A stretch of DNA of 64,000 nucleotides from an uncultured Aquimarina sp. (GTDB taxonomy: Bacteria; Bacteroidota; Bacteroidia; Flavobacteriales; Flavobacteriaceae): the NCBI GenBank assembly GCA_947498455.1, contig CANMKK010000013.1, positions 1-64,000 of the forward strand. Direction: 5' to 3'. Of this stretch, positions 45,891-55,689 are shown piece by piece; the first letter of the stretch is position 1, and each line of letters begins with the position of its first letter. The notes under the pieces are model-generated. The model made no database searches, was not told the origin of the DNA, and saw only the letters and a program-made list of their open reading frames with translations. Position numbers and translations under genes: made by a program.

Positions 45891-46979
45891 TTGAAAAGAA
45901 TTATAATTGTATTTGTATTTTTAGTAGCTACGATTTCTTCGGCGCAGACCAAAAAGTATTCTAATGAATTTCTAAATATCGGTGTAGATGCCGGTGCATT
46001 AGGCATGGCTAACTCAGTGGTAGCATCCTCTGGGGACGTAAATTCTGGGTATTGGAACCCTGCAGGGTTGATTCGACTAGAGGATAAGCAAATATCATTT
46101 ATGCACGCTGCCTATTTTGCAAATATTGCCAACTATGATTATTTAGCTTTTGCCATGCCACTGGATGAAAAAAGTGCTATTGCATTATCCTTGATCCGTT
46201 TTGGTGTAGATGATATTTTAGACACCACAGCTTTGGTTGATGCAGACGGAAACATTGACTATACCAGAGTTAATTTATTCTCTGCTGCTGATTATGCTTT
46301 TACATTTTCATATTCTCGAAAACTCCCTATAGAAGGGCTTAGTTATGGTGCTAATGCGAAGGTAATCCGTAGAATTATCGGAGATTTTGCATCTTCCTGG
46401 GGATTTGGATTTGATGCTGCATTACAATATGAAAGAAACAATTGGCAGTTTGGAGTGATGGTAAGAGATATCACTACAACATTTAATGCATGGAATGTAG
46501 AAGAGTTTGCTATTGGGGATTTAAATGGGGATGGAATCCCTGATGAAGATCAGATTCCCCAGATTAGAGATCAGGAATTACCAGAAACTACAGAGATAAC
46601 TATCCCAAAACTACAAATTGGTATTGCCAGAAAATTTGATCTTGGTAAAAAGTTTAATCTACTCACAGAACTAGATATGAATGCTCGTTTTATTGAGACT
46701 AATGATATCATTTCTTCTTCATCAATAAGTGCAACTCCTGCTTTTGGTTTTCAGCTTGATTATTCTAAAATTGTCTATCTACGTGGTGGCGTTGGTAATT
46801 TCCAAAATATTACACAGTTTGATGATTCTGAAGAGTTAGGTTTTCAGCCTAATTTTGGAGTTGGTTTTCAATATAAAGGGATACAAGTTGATTATGCTTT
46901 AACTGATATCGGAGATCAAAGTGCAGCAATCTACTCTAATGTATTTTCTATAAAAGTAGATTGGAGCATCTTTAGATAA
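45891..46979 (+). CDS. PorV/PorQ family outer-membrane protein (T9SS-related)
   Basis: The TTG at 45891 gives MKRIIIVFVFLVATISSAQ, a proper signal peptide; an upstream TTG at 45882 adds three residues. The 362-residue protein has the PorV/PorQ start NEFLNIGVDAGALGMANSVV and SGYWNPAGL, and FadL-like barrel strands ending in an aromatic Phe-Arg. PorV is the T9SS shuttle partner that collects cargo for attachment; PorQ-type relatives exist, so the exact paralogue is unsure. The calcium-like insert GDLNGDGIPDEDQ is notable. It agrees with T9SS cargo at 6376 and 56750. Confidence 0.87.
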   Translation: MKRIIIVFVFLVATISSAQTKKYSNEFLNIGVDAGALGMANSVVASSGDVNSGYWNPAGLIRLEDKQISFMHAAYFANIANYDYLAFAMPLDEKSAIALSLIRFGVDDILDTTALVDADGNIDYTRVNLFSAADYAFTFSYSRKLPIEGLSYGANAKVIRRIIGDFASSWGFGFDAALQYERNNWQFGVMVRDITTTFNAWNVEEFAIGDLNGDGIPDEDQIPQIRDQELPETTEITIPKLQIGIARKFDLGKKFNLLTELDMNARFIETNDIISSSSISATPAFGFQLDYSKIVYLRGGVGNFQNITQFDDSEELGFQPNFGVGFQYKGIQVDYALTDIGDQSAAIYSNVFSIKVDWSIFR

Positions 46980-47092
46980 ACTACCTTTTAATATCATTTA
47001 GTACGTAAAATCATTACATTTTTTTAGCATTCGTAATTCAGTTTTGTAACGAAATAAGTTTACTTTCGTTACTAAAGTAGAACACTCTTACT

Positions 47093-48679
47093 ATGAAGAA
47101 TATTCTTTTAGCCATTTCTACCGGGCTATTACTTGCGATTAGTTGGCCAACATATGGTTTCCCTTTATTTTCGTTTTTTGGATTTGTACCACTTCTCATT
47201 GTAGAACATAACATACGTGCTAATAAATATCATAAGAGCCAAGTTTTAGGTCTTGCTTTTCTTTCTTTATTCATCTGGAATATGATTACTACCTGGTGGA
47301 TATATAACTCTACTCCCTTTGGTATGTGGTTTGCAGAATTTGTCAACACATTACTAATGGCATTGGTATTCCTGATATATCATCTGGTCGCCCGAAAAGT
47401 AAACTTCAATATAGGTGTTATTTTCTTAGCCTGCATATGGATGAGTTTCGAATACCTACATTTACAATGGCAATTCTCATGGCCTTGGCTTAATCTAGGG
47501 AATGTATTTTCTAGTTATACCTCTTGGATCCAATGGTATGAATATACGGGTACCTTTGGCGGCTCTTTATGGGTATGGATTGTTAATATTGGAGTTTTCA
47601 AAAGCGTGTTGCTTTATAGAGAACAGAAAGAAAAATCAATTCTGATACGATCGGCAATACGAAATGGTTTGATCATCATCATACCTATTATAATTTCTTT
47701 TGTAATTCTTAAGACTTATAAAGAAGATGGAAAAGATGTAGAAGTCGTGATTCTACAACCCAATATCAATCCATATACAGAAAAATACAATACTACAGAT
47801 GATCGAGTTGGAGAATTATTAACAACACTCACCACATCCGAGATAAGTCCTGAGACACGTTTTATTATTGCTCCAGAAACCGTGTTTACTGATAATAACA
47901 GGCTTAAAAAATTCCCATACTCTATTGCAAAAAATACTGCGCTTAGTATACTTAATCAATACCCTAACGCTAATTTCTTATCTGGGATCTCACTAATTGA
48001 TGTTTTTAGAGATACCAGTAAAGTACGTAAACAGACAAATATACATAAGAGTGGTGTGTTTTATGATGACTACAACTCTGCTTTTTTAGTAAGATCGGAT
48101 GGAACAGATGAACTTTATCATAAAAGTAAATTAGTGGTCGGTGTAGAAAACTTTCCATATCAAAGTGTTTTTAAACCTATTGTAGGAGATGCTATGATTG
48201 ATTTAGGTGGTACGGTAGCCAAAAAAACAACGCAACCCGATAGAGAAGTGTTCTTTTCTAAAGATAGCCTAGGTGCCGCTCCTATTATCTGTTATGAAAG
48301 TGTATATGGCGAGTTTGTAACGGGATACGTAAGAAACAACGCTGATTTTCTTGCTATCATCACCAATGATGCTTGGTGGGGAAATACACAAGGTCATAAA
48401 CAACATCTGGATTATGCAAAACTGAGAGCTATAGAAACAAGGCGAAGTATTGCTCGTAGTGCCAACACAGGAATCTCTGCTATTATCGATCAGACAGGAA
48501 ATATCATAAGTCGACTAGATTATGAAAAACAAGGAGTTCTTAAGGGTTTCTTAAAAACTAATGATGATATTACCTTTTATGTAAAGGCTGGAGATTATAT
48601 AGCTCGAATTTCTATTTTTCTTTTTATTACCATCCTATTACTTGCAATAACAAAAAGAAAAACAATAACACCTATTTAG
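47093..48679 (+). CDS. lnt: Apolipoprotein N-acyltransferase
   Basis: The 528-residue protein has about six N-terminal membrane helices followed by a nitrilase-fold domain. Catalytic residues are visible: Glu in FIIAPETVF, Lys in YHKSKLVVGVENFP and Cys in APIICYESVYGEF. WQFSWPWLNLGN is another Lnt block. It N-acylates lipoproteins in the inner membrane, the last maturation step for lipoproteins such as the putative immunity proteins in this window. It is monocistronic and convergent with the lectin-domain gene. Confidence 0.95.
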   Translation: MKNILLAISTGLLLAISWPTYGFPLFSFFGFVPLLIVEHNIRANKYHKSQVLGLAFLSLFIWNMITTWWIYNSTPFGMWFAEFVNTLLMALVFLIYHLVARKVNFNIGVIFLACIWMSFEYLHLQWQFSWPWLNLGNVFSSYTSWIQWYEYTGTFGGSLWVWIVNIGVFKSVLLYREQKEKSILIRSAIRNGLIIIIPIIISFVILKTYKEDGKDVEVVILQPNINPYTEKYNTTDDRVGELLTTLTTSEISPETRFIIAPETVFTDNNRLKKFPYSIAKNTALSILNQYPNANFLSGISLIDVFRDTSKVRKQTNIHKSGVFYDDYNSAFLVRSDGTDELYHKSKLVVGVENFPYQSVFKPIVGDAMIDLGGTVAKKTTQPDREVFFSKDSLGAAPIICYESVYGEFVTGYVRNNADFLAIITNDAWWGNTQGHKQHLDYAKLRAIETRRSIARSANTGISAIIDQTGNIISRLDYEKQGVLKGFLKTNDDITFYVKAGDYIARISIFLFITILLLAITKRKTITPI

Positions 48680-48690
48680 TTCATACATAC

Positions 48691-50130
48691 TTAATAATTC
48701 ACTCTATATGTCCGTTGTCTATTGGTAATCACACTACAACTTATTCTCAAACTGGTAACTCCAGAAATTTGCAAAGGATTGTCACCTGGCATTCCACCAT
48801 ACTCTACTATATAACCTTCTGAATTATAAGGAAATCCTCCACCTGCAATAGCCAGGTCATTCCAAGAGTTAGGTATACCAATCCCCGGAGCAGTAATATG
48901 TGCATAGTCTTCATTACCAAAATTATTTGGTTCTCCTGTGTTCCAAAATGAAAATTCACCAGGAACAGTAGACCCTGTTTGATCTCCTATCCAAAAAAGC
49001 GTACCTGCCTCTGGTCCGGTAGCCCAAATCCATTGACCCTCTGTCACTTCATCGGTTGCTCCTATCCATCCATTTCCAGTTATTTGTGCCCCTGCAAAAG
49101 TAGCTTCTATTGCACTGGTAAGTGTAACAAGATATCCTTGCAATCCAAAATATGCTCTTCCTGCAGCAGCATCTCGAGCATCGTCCCACCGGATTCCTGA
49201 ATCTGCAACAAATTCATAAAAATGTCCCGTTTCAGGAAGAAAAAGTGCATTTCCTATCACGGTAGAAAATTCTTTTATTGTAGGAGGACTAGATGCGCTC
49301 GCAGAATAAACAACAGCTAAAATTGCCGCTTCGAACTCAGCAAAGCTAGCAGGTCCCGTAAGAAACAATCTTCCTTCTGCAGCATTCCAAGAACTAGTAA
49401 TATTGGGGTGAGTGCCAGTTAATGATAATAAATCCTGACCATTTACATATCCAGTAGTTATCTGTATAGAAATCTCATCTACAGTAGTATCATCAGGGTC
49501 TGTAATCGTTACGGATTCTACCACTGGTTTAGAATTAGAAATATTAGGACAGAAATGCTGATCTCCACTCACCACAATAGTTGGTGGTTGATTAACCGTT
49601 ACTGCTGTCAGAATCTGAACATTATCTATAAATGCCCTATCATTATTTTCATTCCAATCATTTCCTACATTTTCAAATTGAATTATTGTTGTTGCAGAAA
49701 TAAAAGCAGAAATATCTATGCTATAAAACCCAGACTGCGTTCCTCCAAAGGTGATTAATGTACTAAATGCTCCTCCATCTGACACTCTAATAGCAAGTTC
49801 TTCTCCCGCTTCTAAACTACTGGTTTGCCAATTAAAAGATAAGGTTGCAGTTGCAGCTCCAGATAAATCAGCTGTTCTACGTATCGTCTCTCCCCATATC
49901 CATACAAATTCAAGTTGATTAGGGTTAGCAACATTACTGCCATCTAATACTCGAATAAATCCTCCTGCTGGATTATTATCATCATTCGTTTCAATCCAAT
50001 TACTTGCCCAATTTAATGTCCCATCATTATTAGCATAAGAAACACTACCAAACTCATCCCGATACGTACCTTGTGCAAAAAACGACCAACTAAAAAACAA
50101 AACAATCAAATAAAGTAATAGTATTCTCAT
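48691..50130 (-). CDS. Secreted protein with C-type-lectin-like domain
   Basis: The 479-residue protein has a signal peptide (ILLLYLIVLFFSWSFFAQG). Residues about 20-175 form a beta-sandwich domain (TLNWASNW, ATLSFNWQTSSLEAGE), followed by a cadherin-like stretch (SVTITDPDD). A C-type-lectin-like domain occupies about 300-445 (GHFYEFV, WDDARDAA, TSAIEATFAG, GWIGATDE, WIWATGPEAG, FSFWNTGEPNN, GYIVEYGG). No T9SS sorting tail is present at the C-terminus, unlike longer relatives I recall. It is probably a surface or secreted carbohydrate-binding protein. Confidence 0.82.
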   Translation of the reverse strand: MRILLLYLIVLFFSWSFFAQGTYRDEFGSVSYANNDGTLNWASNWIETNDDNNPAGGFIRVLDGSNVANPNQLEFVWIWGETIRRTADLSGAATATLSFNWQTSSLEAGEELAIRVSDGGAFSTLITFGGTQSGFYSIDISAFISATTIIQFENVGNDWNENNDRAFIDNVQILTAVTVNQPPTIVVSGDQHFCPNISNSKPVVESVTITDPDDTTVDEISIQITTGYVNGQDLLSLTGTHPNITSSWNAAEGRLFLTGPASFAEFEAAILAVVYSASASSPPTIKEFSTVIGNALFLPETGHFYEFVADSGIRWDDARDAAAGRAYFGLQGYLVTLTSAIEATFAGAQITGNGWIGATDEVTEGQWIWATGPEAGTLFWIGDQTGSTVPGEFSFWNTGEPNNFGNEDYAHITAPGIGIPNSWNDLAIAGGGFPYNSEGYIVEYGGMPGDNPLQISGVTSLRISCSVITNRQRTYRVNY

Positions 50131-50576
50131 AAAAAAATGTAATTAAAAACTAATGATAATAGCAATTATTATTCACATGACAAAATAATATCAAAAAAAA
50201 ACACCTAATCATCTTCTGATCAAAACATTTCAAAATTCCTTGAAACCTTTTAGAATTGGAGTTTTCCTATATTTTTTTTGACTGAGTAGGTTATTTTTTT
50301 AACAAAAATTATTTTAAAGTACTAAGATTTATCATTTTGAAAATTTGGTTTTAACTAGTATTTCTTGAAATAACAGTAATCTTGAATCCTTACCCAACAT
50401 TACTGTTTAACTCAGGTTTAAATATATCTAAAGCAATACCTTGCATGAAAAATTGTATTTCAAAAACCTGAATAACCTACTTAACAAGGGACATCTATAT
50501 TGTTTTTCGAAAACTCTATCACTTTGTTTCTATCTAATAGAAAAACCTTGTAACTTTACCTCATTAAAAAAAATTT
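50131..50576. other. Gene-free stretch upstream of the ABC-F gene
   Basis: This 446-base A/T-rich region contains no supported gene. It must hold promoters for the divergent lectin-domain and ABC-F genes. A TAACTTTA at about 50550 is near the -7 consensus but not exact. Confidence 0.4.
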
Positions 50577-52454
50577 GTGAATTACGTATCAGTAGAAAAT
50601 ATAGCCAAGTCTTTTGGCGAGCGTATCCTTTTTAAGGATATCTCTTTTGGAATTAATGAAGGCCAAAAAGTTGGTTTTGTTGCTAAAAATGGAACGGGAA
50701 AAACATCCTTACTAAATATAATTGCGGGAGATGAAGAACCAGATGAGGGGCAAGTCGTTTATAGAAAAAATCTAAAAGTTGCCTTTCTTCCTCAAGAACC
50801 GAATCTTGATCCTAGTTTAACGGTAGAACAAACTATTTTTGCAGCCGATAATGAAACGCTAAGAATAATTAATTCATACGAAAAAGCACTTCAGAACCCA
50901 GAAGATGCAGAAGCCTATCAGAAAGCTTTTGAGCAAATGGACGCTATCAATGCCTGGGATTTTGAAACGCAATACAAGCAAATACTTTTTAAACTAAAAT
51001 TAGAAAACCTCAATCAAAAAGTAAGTCAATTATCTGGAGGACAGAAAAAAAGACTTGCTTTAGCCAATATATTACTCAGTAAACCTGAGTTACTATATCT
51101 CGATGAACCAACCAACCACCTTGATCTGGAAATGATTGAATGGTTAGAAGAATATTTTGCCAAAGAAAATTTCACCTTGTTTATGGTGACTCACGATCGT
51201 TATTTTCTAGAAAATGTATGTAATGAAATTGTGGAGTTAGAAAATGGTAAGTTATATAGTTATAAAGGCAACTATGCATATTATCTGAGTAATAAAGAAG
51301 CTAGAATTGCGAATGAAGAAATTGCTACGGATAAAGCAAAACAATTATATAAAAAAGAATTGGATTGGATGCGCCGCCAGCCTAAAGCACGTACCACTAA
51401 GTCTAAATCAAGAATAGATGATTTTTATGAAATCAAAGAACGTGCACATCAACGTAGAAATGATCATGAAATTCAGCTAGAGATCAATATGGAGCGTCTG
51501 GGAAGTAAAATTCTAGAAATTCATAAAGTCTCTAAAAGCTTTGAAGACCTTACACTTCTAGATAAATATGAATATGTATTTAAAAAAGGTGAACGTATAG
51601 GTATTATTGGTAAAAACGGTACAGGTAAATCTACATTTCTTAATATGATAACTGGTGCTATCCAACCAGATCAAGGAAAAATAGTGATTGGTGATACTGT
51701 AAAATTTGGATATTATACTCAGGCTGGAATTACCATTAAGGAAGGACAAAAAGTAATTGAAGTAATCCGAGAATTTGGAGATTACATTCCCCTGAAAAAA
51801 GGAAGACAAATCTCGGCACAACAATTATTAGAGCGCTTCCTTTTTGATCGTAAAAAGCAATATGATTTTGTAGAAAAATTAAGCGGTGGTGAGCGTAAAC
51901 GATTATATTTATGTACTGTTCTTATACAAAATCCAAATTTTTTAATTCTTGACGAACCTACGAACGACTTGGATATCGTAACATTAAATGTGTTAGAAAA
52001 TTTCTTGTTAGATTTTCCCGGATGTTTACTAGTTGTATCTCACGACCGTTATTTTATGGATAAAATAGTGGATCACTTGTTCGTATTTAGAGGAAATGGA
52101 TTGATTGAAGATTTCCCTGGTAATTATAGTGATTATCGTTCTTATGAAACGAGTCGTGAACCTGCTAAAACTAAAGTTGTAATTGAAAGCTCAGCAGAAC
52201 CAAAAACCAAAAATAATTGGAAAAAAGACACGAAAGTTGCTTTATCATATCATGAGCAAAAAGAATACAATCGAATAGAACGTGATTTAAAGAAACTAGA
52301 ACTCCAGAAAAAAGAAATAGAACTTGTTTTTGCTCAGGGTACACTAGAAGGTGATCAAATCAACGAAGAGTCACAAAAGCTCCAAAAAATCATTAATGAT
52401 ATCGAAGAAAAGGAAATGAGATGGTTAGAACTTTCTGAAAAAATGGAAGGGTAG
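50577..52454 (+). CDS. ABC-F family ATPase (Uup-like)
   Basis: The 625-residue protein starts at GTG (MNYVSVENIAKSFGERILF), the conserved ABC-F start. It has two ABC domains with Walker A motifs GKNGTGKT / GKNGTGKST, signature LSGGQKKRLALA / LSGGERKRLYL and Walker B YLDEPTNHLD / ILDEPTNDLD. The long charged linker and the C-terminal coiled coil (LKKLELQKKEIELVF) fit Uup. There are no membrane segments; it probably acts on ribosomes or branched DNA. Downstream, a PP2C gene sits between inverted repeats. Confidence 0.93.
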   Translation: MNYVSVENIAKSFGERILFKDISFGINEGQKVGFVAKNGTGKTSLLNIIAGDEEPDEGQVVYRKNLKVAFLPQEPNLDPSLTVEQTIFAADNETLRIINSYEKALQNPEDAEAYQKAFEQMDAINAWDFETQYKQILFKLKLENLNQKVSQLSGGQKKRLALANILLSKPELLYLDEPTNHLDLEMIEWLEEYFAKENFTLFMVTHDRYFLENVCNEIVELENGKLYSYKGNYAYYLSNKEARIANEEIATDKAKQLYKKELDWMRRQPKARTTKSKSRIDDFYEIKERAHQRRNDHEIQLEINMERLGSKILEIHKVSKSFEDLTLLDKYEYVFKKGERIGIIGKNGTGKSTFLNMITGAIQPDQGKIVIGDTVKFGYYTQAGITIKEGQKVIEVIREFGDYIPLKKGRQISAQQLLERFLFDRKKQYDFVEKLSGGERKRLYLCTVLIQNPNFLILDEPTNDLDIVTLNVLENFLLDFPGCLLVVSHDRYFMDKIVDHLFVFRGNGLIEDFPGNYSDYRSYETSREPAKTKVVIESSAEPKTKNNWKKDTKVALSYHEQKEYNRIERDLKKLELQKKEIELVFAQGTLEGDQINEESQKLQKIINDIEEKEMRWLELSEKMEG

Positions 52455-52485
52455 TTAGTACTGAGTATTATGTATGAAGTAATGC

Positions 52486-52502
52486 GTACAAAGTATTAAG
52501 TA
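52486..52502. repeat. Left copy of a 17-bp inverted repeat around the PP2C gene
   Basis: GTACAAAGTATTAAGTA is the exact reverse complement of 53352-53368. It lies in a patch of related GTAC/AGTA-rich words (52455-52510). Confidence 0.85.
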
Positions 52503-52556
52503 TGAAGAAGAACTCTATTTAGTAAATACTTACTAGGTTTTTAGTATCGTCGTTAA

Positions 52557-53294
52557 ATGAAAATATATACTACATTACATATTGGTGAATTTCACACAAA
52601 TCATTGTGAAGATTTTTTTGTTAATGAACCTATTGCCTCTAATGAACGATTAATTGCTGTACTGGATGGTTGTACAATGGGAACAGAATCTGTTTTTGCG
52701 TCTATTTTATACAGTAAAATTTTAAGAAACCTTTGTAAGCTTAAATTTTATGAGGAATTTGTTTCAAGTAACCCTACAACTATAAAATCAAAGTTAAAAG
52801 AGGTTATCAAACAATTGATTATAGAAACTAAATTGATTAAAAACCAACTTGGTCTTGAAACGAATGAATTGCTTTCTACGCTGATAATCGGAATAATAGA
52901 TACGGCAAGTTCAAAGGCTGAATTTATCGCAATTGGTGATGGATTGATTTGTGTTGATGGAGAATTAATTGAATACGAACAAAATGACAAACCCGATTAT
53001 CTTGGATATCATATGTCAGAAGATTTTGAAAATTGGTATGAATCACAAAAACAAAAACTTTCTGTTTCGAAATTTAACGATTTATCAATTTGTACTGATG
53101 GAATATTTACTTTTAAAAACTTCAAAGACAAGTCTAAACAAAAATCTGAAAGTGAAATAATCAATCACCTATTAATTGATAACCAGAGTTCTGAATTTGA
53201 CAACTTTCTTGATAGAAAAATAAAAATACTAAAAGATAATTTTGATCATGTAGTAACCGATGATTTAGCAATTATACGAGTTATAACCACATAG
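52557..53294 (+). CDS. PP2C-type protein phosphatase
   Basis: The 245-residue protein has PP2C metal-binding motifs: an early acidic pair in HTNHCEDFF, VLDGCTMGTES (normally VxDGxG), FIAIGDGLI, SICTDGIF and VTDDLAIIRV. It is short and lacks the C-terminal extension of Ser/Thr phosphatases such as PrpC. The target is unknown; no kinase gene is adjacent. It is framed by 17-bp inverted repeats. A/T content and codon use look higher in A/T than the neighbouring ABC-F gene, which suggests acquisition as a unit. Confidence 0.85.
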   Translation: MKIYTTLHIGEFHTNHCEDFFVNEPIASNERLIAVLDGCTMGTESVFASILYSKILRNLCKLKFYEEFVSSNPTTIKSKLKEVIKQLIIETKLIKNQLGLETNELLSTLIIGIIDTASSKAEFIAIGDGLICVDGELIEYEQNDKPDYLGYHMSEDFENWYESQKQKLSVSKFNDLSICTDGIFTFKNFKDKSKQKSESEIINHLLIDNQSSEFDNFLDRKIKILKDNFDHVVTDDLAIIRVITT

Positions 53295-53351
53295 AACTCT
53301 TAACAATATTTCTTTCATTGGACTTAATACTTAGGACAAAAAAACATCATT

Positions 53352-53368
53352 TACTTAATACTTTGTAC
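53352..53368. repeat. Right copy of the 17-bp inverted repeat
   Basis: TACTTAATACTTTGTAC is exactly complementary to 52486-52502. Related words (ACTCATTACTCTGTACTC) follow up to about 53415, before the methyltransferase-like gene. Confidence 0.85.
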
Positions 53369-53433
53369 ATAGCCCCAAAGACGTTGAACTAAATACTCAT
53401 TACTCTGTACTCAATTCTAACTATTACATAGAA

Positions 53434-54006
53434 ATGCTTTTCAAAATTAAAACATACATTCAGTTTCTTTTAAAATCTACCAATCAACACGGAGTGCATT
53501 CTCCTTTTGTATATTCATTAGTTACTAAGTGTTTTTATGATCGTACAAGAAAAGAATCATACACTTCAATTAAATCAATCCTTAAAAATGATGATGCCGG
53601 AATACGTTTTAAAAATGCAAAACTAGTAAACCGGCTTATTCCCTATTTTGAGTACCATAAAATATTAGTTTTAGGAGATTCAGCGAATACTGTTTCGCAA
53701 ATATTAAAGGTAAATACTCATTTATCTGTATATACATCTATTCCTCACAAAGAAGCTTTTGACTTCATATACCTAGACATACAATCGAACACCTATAATT
53801 CTGAAATGATTGAGCAATTATTTTCTAGAGTTACAAACGATTCTTTAGTATTGATTAAAGGCATATATGCTTCAGAAAAATCTATACAATTATGGAATCG
53901 TTTAAAAAGGCATTCTCATGTAAAAGTGACTATTGACACATACGATTTTGGGTTTATTTTTTTCAGAAAAGAGCAAGTAAAAGAACATTTTACGATAAGA
54001 ATGTAA
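53434..54006 (+). CDS. Class I SAM-dependent methyltransferase-like protein, reduced
   Basis: The 190-residue protein begins [19 protein letters not shown], the conserved N-terminus of a flavobacterial O-methyltransferase-like family. The usual SAM-binding glycine loop is weak ([14 protein letters not shown]), and a DFIYLDIQS acidic strand follows. It is shorter than I would expect for an active relative (about 240 residues), so activity is uncertain. It lies upstream of an ABC ATPase gene on the same strand (64 bases). Confidence 0.72.
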   Translation: MLFKIKTYIQFLLKSTNQHGVHSPFVYSLVTKCFYDRTRKESYTSIKSILKNDDAGIRFKNAKLVNRLIPYFEYHKILVLGDSANTVSQILKVNTHLSVYTSIPHKEAFDFIYLDIQSNTYNSEMIEQLFSRVTNDSLVLIKGIYASEKSIQLWNRLKRHSHVKVTIDTYDFGFIFFRKEQVKEHFTIRM

Positions 54007-54070
54007 CAACTCCTTTTGCGAAGCGTCATATAGGCGAATATTGTATCTTACAGTCGCAAATGAGAGTTAT

Positions 54071-54757
54071 ATGAGTAACGTTATAGAAATTAGGGGCATC
54101 ATCAGAAATTTTCAACTTGGTCAAGAAACTGTCTATGTCCTAAAAGGTATTGATCTGGATATTAAAAGAGGTGAATATCTAGCTATTATGGGACCATCTG
54201 GTTCTGGAAAATCTACCTTAATGAACCTCCTAGGATGTTTAGACACTCCTACAGACGGGACTTATAACCTTAATGGAAATGATGTAAGTACTATGACTGA
54301 TGATGAGTTAGCGGATATTAGGAATCGAGAGATCGGATTTGTTTTTCAGACTTTTAATTTATTACCCAGAACTACTGCCTTAGATAATGTTGCTTTGCCT
54401 ATGGTATATGCAGGAATGTCGAAAAAAGATAGAAATATAAGAGCCGAAAAAGTATTAACAGATGTTGGTTTAGCGGATCGAATGGATCATAAACCTAGTC
54501 AGCTTTCTGGTGGTCAACGACAGCGTGTTGCTGTTGGTCGTGCATTGGTAAATAAACCTTCTATTATTCTGGCTGATGAACCTACTGGTAATCTAGATTC
54601 TAAAACTTCATTAGAAATCATGCAGCTTTTTGATGATATTCATGCTGCCGGAAATACTGTAATTCTGGTAACACATGAAGAGGAAGTTGCAGCGCATGCT
54701 CATAGAGTGATCAGGTTAAGAGATGGAATGATCGAAAGTGATGTACGCAATAGATAA
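54071..54757 (+). CDS. LolD/MacB-type ABC transporter ATP-binding protein
   Basis: The ATG at 54071 ([14 protein letters not shown]) is preferred to an upstream TTG at 54041. The 228-residue ATPase has Walker [19 protein letters not shown], signature [15 protein letters not shown] and Walker [16 protein letters not shown]. The MacB/LolD pattern ([19 protein letters not shown]) places it with ATPases that pair with FtsX-like permeases. The permease is not adjacent. Lipoprotein release or efflux is possible. Confidence 0.92.
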   Translation: MSNVIEIRGIIRNFQLGQETVYVLKGIDLDIKRGEYLAIMGPSGSGKSTLMNLLGCLDTPTDGTYNLNGNDVSTMTDDELADIRNREIGFVFQTFNLLPRTTALDNVALPMVYAGMSKKDRNIRAEKVLTDVGLADRMDHKPSQLSGGQRQRVAVGRALVNKPSIILADEPTGNLDSKTSLEIMQLFDDIHAAGNTVILVTHEEEVAAHAHRVIRLRDGMIESDVRNR

Positions 54758-54834
54758 TCTGCTATTTATTTTCAATGAATAGTTTCTTGGTATAGATCAA
54801 AAATTACAGCGCTACTAATCAGACAATAAAACAT

Positions 54835-55641
54835 TTATCTAGTAGATAAAAAATAAGGCTCCGGAAACGTTTTCACCTCAATACCATTTACCAGACTAAA
54901 TAAAATATTACTAACTAATCCTGCCGCCAGGTTTGATCCAACTACAAGCTGCGGAGGCGTAATCTTTGTAGAATTTACTCTATACAATTCGATAAACTCA
55001 TAAAACCAATCTAGATTCATTTCATTTTTACCTTTTAGATATTGTAACATATTGTCTACCAATACTAGTTCGAACCTTCCTTCATTTCTTGCGATATCAT
55101 ATATTTGCTCACTATCGGGAGTTACTACATATGCAGCACTCGCCCATCCAAAGTTTAACGGATGTATCACCGAAATTCCTTTTTCTTTACATACCTCATC
55201 AAAAACAAAAGGAGTTTGTGCTGTATCAAAATCAATGGCATTGATTGCAATATCACATCCATCTACATATCCAGAAATTGTAGAAGGTTCTAAAAAAATA
55301 TGATGATACTCAATTTTCACATCGGGATTGATCGCTTTTAACCGTTCTGTTATTGCCTCAACTTTAGATTTCCCTATATCTTTTTGATCATAATTCTGAC
55401 GATTCAAATTAGAAAGTTCTACTTCATCCCCATCAATGAATACAAAATTTTCGAAACCTAATCTCAAAGCTGCCTCTGCAATAACACTCCCCAGTCCTAC
55501 TCCTCCAAAAAGGATTTTTTTATTTTTAATCTTATCCTGCTGCTCTGGAGTTATATATAATACATTTTTATGATATCGCTTATCATTATGCATCTCAGGA
55601 ATTGCTTTATCAGCAATCAGCATAGTTTCTTTGTTTTTCAT
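54835..55641 (-). CDS. ThiF/MoeB-type E1-like adenylyltransferase
   Basis: The 268-residue protein has the ThiF fold: nucleotide loop ILFGGVGLGSVIAEAALRLG, DGDEVELSNLNRQNYDQKDIGKSKV and the DIAINAIDFDT strand. The E1-type Arg finger (NRQ) is present, while the usual Cys-zinc CxxC pairs of MoeB/ThiF are absent. It should activate a C-terminal carboxylate by adenylation, but no ubiquitin-like partner gene is near. It lies 48 bases downstream of an N-acyltransferase-like gene on the same strand; the two look like an operon. Confidence 0.85.
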   Translation of the reverse strand: MKNKETMLIADKAIPEMHNDKRYHKNVLYITPEQQDKIKNKKILFGGVGLGSVIAEAALRLGFENFVFIDGDEVELSNLNRQNYDQKDIGKSKVEAITERLKAINPDVKIEYHHIFLEPSTISGYVDGCDIAINAIDFDTAQTPFVFDEVCKEKGISVIHPLNFGWASAAYVVTPDSEQIYDIARNEGRFELVLVDNMLQYLKGKNEMNLDWFYEFIELYRVNSTKITPPQLVVGSNLAAGLVSNILFSLVNGIEVKTFPEPYFLSTR

Positions 55642-55689
55642 ATTTGTAACATCAGTTTTTAAGAACAGTGTTAGTTACTAATAATATTA

